Part shown: positions 31,480 to 33,500 of the stretch, piece by piece
Layout of the letters: each line of letters opens with the position of its first letter
Numbering within the stretch: the first letter of the stretch is position 1
NCBI GenBank assembly: GCA_020629195.1
Contig: JAHDDT010000001.1
Coordinates: 36,312-69,811 of the forward strand
DNA: 33,500 nucleotides
Direction: 5' to 3'
Origin: Hellea sp.
GTDB lineage: Bacteria; Pseudomonadota; Alphaproteobacteria; Caulobacterales; Maricaulaceae
Position numbers and translations under genes: made by a program
The notes under the pieces: model-generated
Databases searched by the model: none
The model's input: the letters and a program-made list of their open reading frames with translations, nothing else
What the model was told of the DNA's origin: nothing

Positions 31480-31935
31480 TTACTGTGTTCCTGTACTCCC
31501 AAATCCGCCTGCGCCGCGCACGGTTTCGGATAATTCTGTTACAGCCTCAAAGTCTGGCTGCGTTATGGGGGCGATGACCATCTGTGCGATGCGTTCTCCG
31601 CGGTTAATCGTAAAAGCGGTATCGCCGTGATTAATCAGCAATATTTTCACTTCACCCCTATAGTCTGCATCAATCGTGCCAGGTGTGTTCAGGCAGGTGA
31701 TACCGTGTTTATAAGCGAGCCCTGAACGCGGACGAATTTGCGCTTCATATCCCGCAGGTAGGGCCATAGCCATGCCGGTTGGCACAAGGGCGCGAGCCCC
31801 GGGCTGCAACACCATGGGTGCATGTTCGGGTACGGCGGCGCGAAGGTCGGCACCTGCGGCAAGGACGGTTTCATATTTTGGGAGGTCCAGCTCGCCGAAA
31901 TGGGCAAGTTTTTTAATTTCAACGACAAGTGACAT
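31480..31935 (-). CDS. dut: Deoxyuridine 5'-triphosphate nucleotidohydrolase
   Basis: 151 residues, trimeric dUTPase hydrolysing dUTP to dUMP and pyrophosphate. The five family motifs are visible: AGADLRA (27-33), the PTGMAMALP strand, RSGLAYKHG (70-78), [11 protein letters not shown] (86-96) and the C-terminal [10 protein letters not shown] (140-149). It lies 9 bases after the secreted acidic protein gene and 2 bases before the GH5 gene. The coaBC-dut neighbourhood is widespread in proteobacteria, which supports the call. Confidence 0.98.
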   Translation of the reverse strand: MSLVVEIKKLAHFGELDLPKYETVLAAGADLRAAVPEHAPMVLQPGARALVPTGMAMALPAGYEAQIRPRSGLAYKHGITCLNTPGTIDADYRGEVKILLINHGDTAFTINRGERIAQMVIAPITQPDFEAVTELSETVRGAGGFGSTGTQ

Positions 31936-31944
31936 GAAGCGGCC

Positions 31945-32586
31945 TTATTCTGCGTCTTTAAGCTCCTCAGGCGTTAAGGCTTCCATGTCCTTCTCCACCG
32001 GAGCCTCGTCTTTCTCGATAGATTCGTCCGCGCTGTCATCTTGAGTCTCTTCTGCATCTGTGGATGAGTTGTCTGGTTCGGGATCATCCTCTTGAGTGCT
32101 ATTCTCTAACATCGCTTTTTCTTTTTCGGCCAGGTCGTGGGGCTGTAGATTAAAGACCTCTAAGCGGTCCTTCATTTCAGCCTCTAACGTGTCCGATAAA
32201 TCAGGCCCTTTATAATCAGATCGAAATTCGCCATCTTTAAAATAGATCGTGGTGAGTCCTGTTTCTGTGCTGTCAAAGTTTTGAGATATCATGAAAGGCG
32301 TTCCCGTCGCCACAATCGGAAAGTCACGTAATGACGGAATGACGCTCTTGCGTTTACACATGACCGCGCGAATGGGGAGGCCGTCTATCTCGCGCAACAC
32401 ATCAGCTTCGTCGTCATAGATGCTGGCTATGAAATCCGCTGCGGGCCTAAAGCTAGCCACTTCGGCTGTGCCTTCAACACCCTCTTGCTTAATTTTCTCC
32501 ATCAGTACCACTTCGCAGCCTGCAATATTATCGGCGAAGGCGGGTGTGGAGAGGCTTAAAAGAAGCGCCGTTAATAAAACTCTCAT
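31945..32586 (-). CDS. Secreted protein of unknown function with acidic tail
   Basis: 213 residues. A signal peptide covers about 1-18 (MRVLLTALLLSLSTPAFA). The mature part has a folded-looking region to about residue 150 containing two cysteines (in AGCEVVL and AVMCKRK) that may form a disulfide. A low-complexity tail from about 155 is dominated by Asp, Glu, Ser and Pro and is likely disordered. I do not recognise the family. It overlaps coaBC by 4 bases and precedes dut by 9, so it is co-transcribed with both. Periplasmic location is inferred. Confidence 0.85.
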   Translation of the reverse strand: MRVLLTALLLSLSTPAFADNIAGCEVVLMEKIKQEGVEGTAEVASFRPAADFIASIYDDEADVLREIDGLPIRAVMCKRKSVIPSLRDFPIVATGTPFMISQNFDSTETGLTTIYFKDGEFRSDYKGPDLSDTLEAEMKDRLEVFNLQPHDLAEKEKAMLENSTQEDDPEPDNSSTDAEETQDDSADESIEKDEAPVEKDMEALTPEELKDAE

Positions 32587-33500
32587 GTAAAATGCTCCGC
32601 AATTTTAACCGCCAGGCGTTTGGCGCTATCGGCCTTAGTGAGGCGCGGCCATTCATCTGCGCCCGTCTCGGTCACAAGGATCATTTTATTATGATCTCCG
32701 CCCATGACATCGCCTGATACATCATTGGCAACGATCCAGTCACACCCTTTTCGCAGTCGTTTCGCAGTTGCGTGGTCAATGACATCATTAGTTTCAGCCG
32801 CGAATCCAACCACCAATCTGGGGCGGTTTTTAGACGTGCTAAGTGTTTTGAGAATGTCGGGATTTTCTTCCAGCTTAAGCGGAGCAGGGGCATCGCCATT
32901 CTTTTTGATTTTCTTATCCCCGCGAGAGGCAGGCCGCCAATCGGCGACAGCGGCTACGGAGACGAAAACATCAGAGGGCAGTGCGGCCTCACAGGCGGCT
33001 AGCATCTCAAGCGCCGTTTCGACTTTTACGAGGTTCACATTCGATGGCGGGCGGATTGAGACGGGGCCGGAGACAAGCGTTACATCTGCGCCCAAATCGG
33101 CGAGCGCACCCGCAATAGCATAGCCTTGCTTGCCTGAACTATGATTGGAGAGGTAACGCACAGGGTCAATCGGCTCGCGCGTTGGGCCTGCTGTGACGAG
33201 GGCCTTTTTGCCTTTTAGAGGTTTGGGGCCTTTTAGGCCGTCTAGGGTTGTCACGCCCTTCAGTGCAGCTTCAACCGCATCAGCAATGTCCTCGGGTTCC
33301 GCCATGCGGCCTTCGCCAAATTCCCCGCAAGCCATCGCGCCTGCATCAGGGCCGATGAATAGGGCGCCGTCTTTCTTCAAGCTTTCCACATTGCGCTGCG
33401 TCGCGGCGGCTTCCCACATGCGCACATTCATGGCGGGGGCGTAGAGCACGCGCTTATCTGTGGCGAGGAGGGTCGTCGTGGCGAGGTCATTGGCAATGCC
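32583..33500 (-). CDS. coaBC: Phosphopantothenoylcysteine decarboxylase / phosphopantothenate--cysteine ligase, N-terminus beyond window
   Basis: The frame runs through the right edge; 305 residues are visible and about 100 of the N-terminal decarboxylase domain are missing. The visible end of the CoaC domain shows TLLATDKRVLYAPAMNVRMW with the AMN substrate motif. The CoaB ligase domain follows with VTAGPTREPIDPVRYLSNHSSGKQG, then SVAAVADWRP and the KKIKKN...PLKLEENPDIL segment, and IVANDVS. The bifunctional enzyme makes 4'-phosphopantetheine in coenzyme A synthesis, joining cysteine to phosphopantothenate with CTP and then decarboxylating. It is the promoter-proximal visible gene of the coaBC-unknown-dut-GH5 run. 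Confidence 0.97.
   Translation of the reverse strand, partial: GIANDLATTTLLATDKRVLYAPAMNVRMWEAAATQRNVESLKKDGALFIGPDAGAMACGEFGEGRMAEPEDIADAVEAALKGVTTLDGLKGPKPLKGKKALVTAGPTREPIDPVRYLSNHSSGKQGYAIAGALADLGADVTLVSGPVSIRPPSNVNLVKVETALEMLAACEAALPSDVFVSVAAVADWRPASRGDKKIKKNGDAPAPLKLEENPDILKTLSTSKNRPRLVVGFAAETNDVIDHATAKRLRKGCDWIVANDVSGDVMGGDHNKMILVTETGADEWPRLTKADSAKRLAVKIAEHFT

Noticed and set aside
1-33500. tRNA, rRNA, CRISPR array, insertion sequence, prophage or integrative element
   Set aside because: No tRNA-like cloverleaf, direct-repeat array, transposase, integrase or terminal repeat was seen; base composition and codon use are uniform throughout.

Overview
The window (about 48% GC by eye, no sign of a compositional break) looks like chromosome of a free-living marine alphaproteobacterium. 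The evidence is a DddP-type DMSP lyase, heterotetrameric sarcosine oxidase, a Roseobacter/SAR116-like repertoire for methylated osmolytes, and very tight gene packing. Clade assignment below class is not possible from the sequence alone. There are 33 protein genes, two cut by the window edges (fdhD on the left, coaBC on the right). I see no RNA gene, insertion sequence, CRISPR array or pseudogene, and no gap longer than about 230 bases.

Layout. 1-1851: end of fdhD and an MFS transporter (+). 1846-4197: a GbdR/GlxA-type regulator behind dddP (-). 4428-11844: an eight-gene + strand operon: fhs, a corrinoid protein, a DUF1638 protein, metV-like, metF, a methyl-THF:corrinoid methyltransferase, a GFA-family zinc protein and an MttB-family methyltransferase without pyrrolysine. 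11837-16752: soxBDAG (-). 16876-22871: metY, an alpha/beta hydrolase, a 3-hydroxyacyl-CoA dehydrogenase/enoyl-CoA hydratase fusion and a DmdB-like acyl-CoA synthetase (+). 22861-24564: tmpA-tmpB (-). 24695-26801: class IV aminotransferase, sulfotransferase-like protein and a small secreted Arg-rich protein (+). 26798-29278: kynA-cysK-moeB-like (-), divergent from a kynureninase-like gene (29332-30495, +). 30497-33500: coaBC, a secreted acidic protein, dut and a secreted GH5 glycosidase (-).

How the genes fit together (inference). The core is a one-carbon engine for quaternary-amine and sulfonium osmolytes. TmpA/TmpB would release glycine betaine from a trimethylammonium phosphonate. The MttB-family protein would move one methyl group to the corrinoid protein, and the pterin methyltransferase would pass it to THF. 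An acetogen-like MetV/MetF pair would oxidise methyl-THF to methylene-THF. Fhs, run backwards, would turn formyl-THF into formate plus ATP. SoxBDAG would take the sarcosine stage to glycine, feeding methylene-THF. Formate oxidation is hinted at by fdhD. The dimethylglycine-to-sarcosine step, FolD/FchA and a corrinoid activase are not in the window. DddP would cleave DMSP to DMS and acrylate, and the ligase plus hydratase/dehydrogenase pair could activate a short acid such as acrylate or methylmercaptopropionate. MetY, in that operon, could assimilate sulfide or methanethiol.

The most notable points are the acetogen-style methyl branch beside a DMSP lyase in an apparent aerobe, complementary charged tails on the three methyl-transfer proteins, a SoxD lacking all its zinc cysteines, a class IV aminotransferase that appears to lack its PLP-pairing Glu and is paired with a sulfotransferase, and convergent genes that repeatedly overlap at their stop codons.
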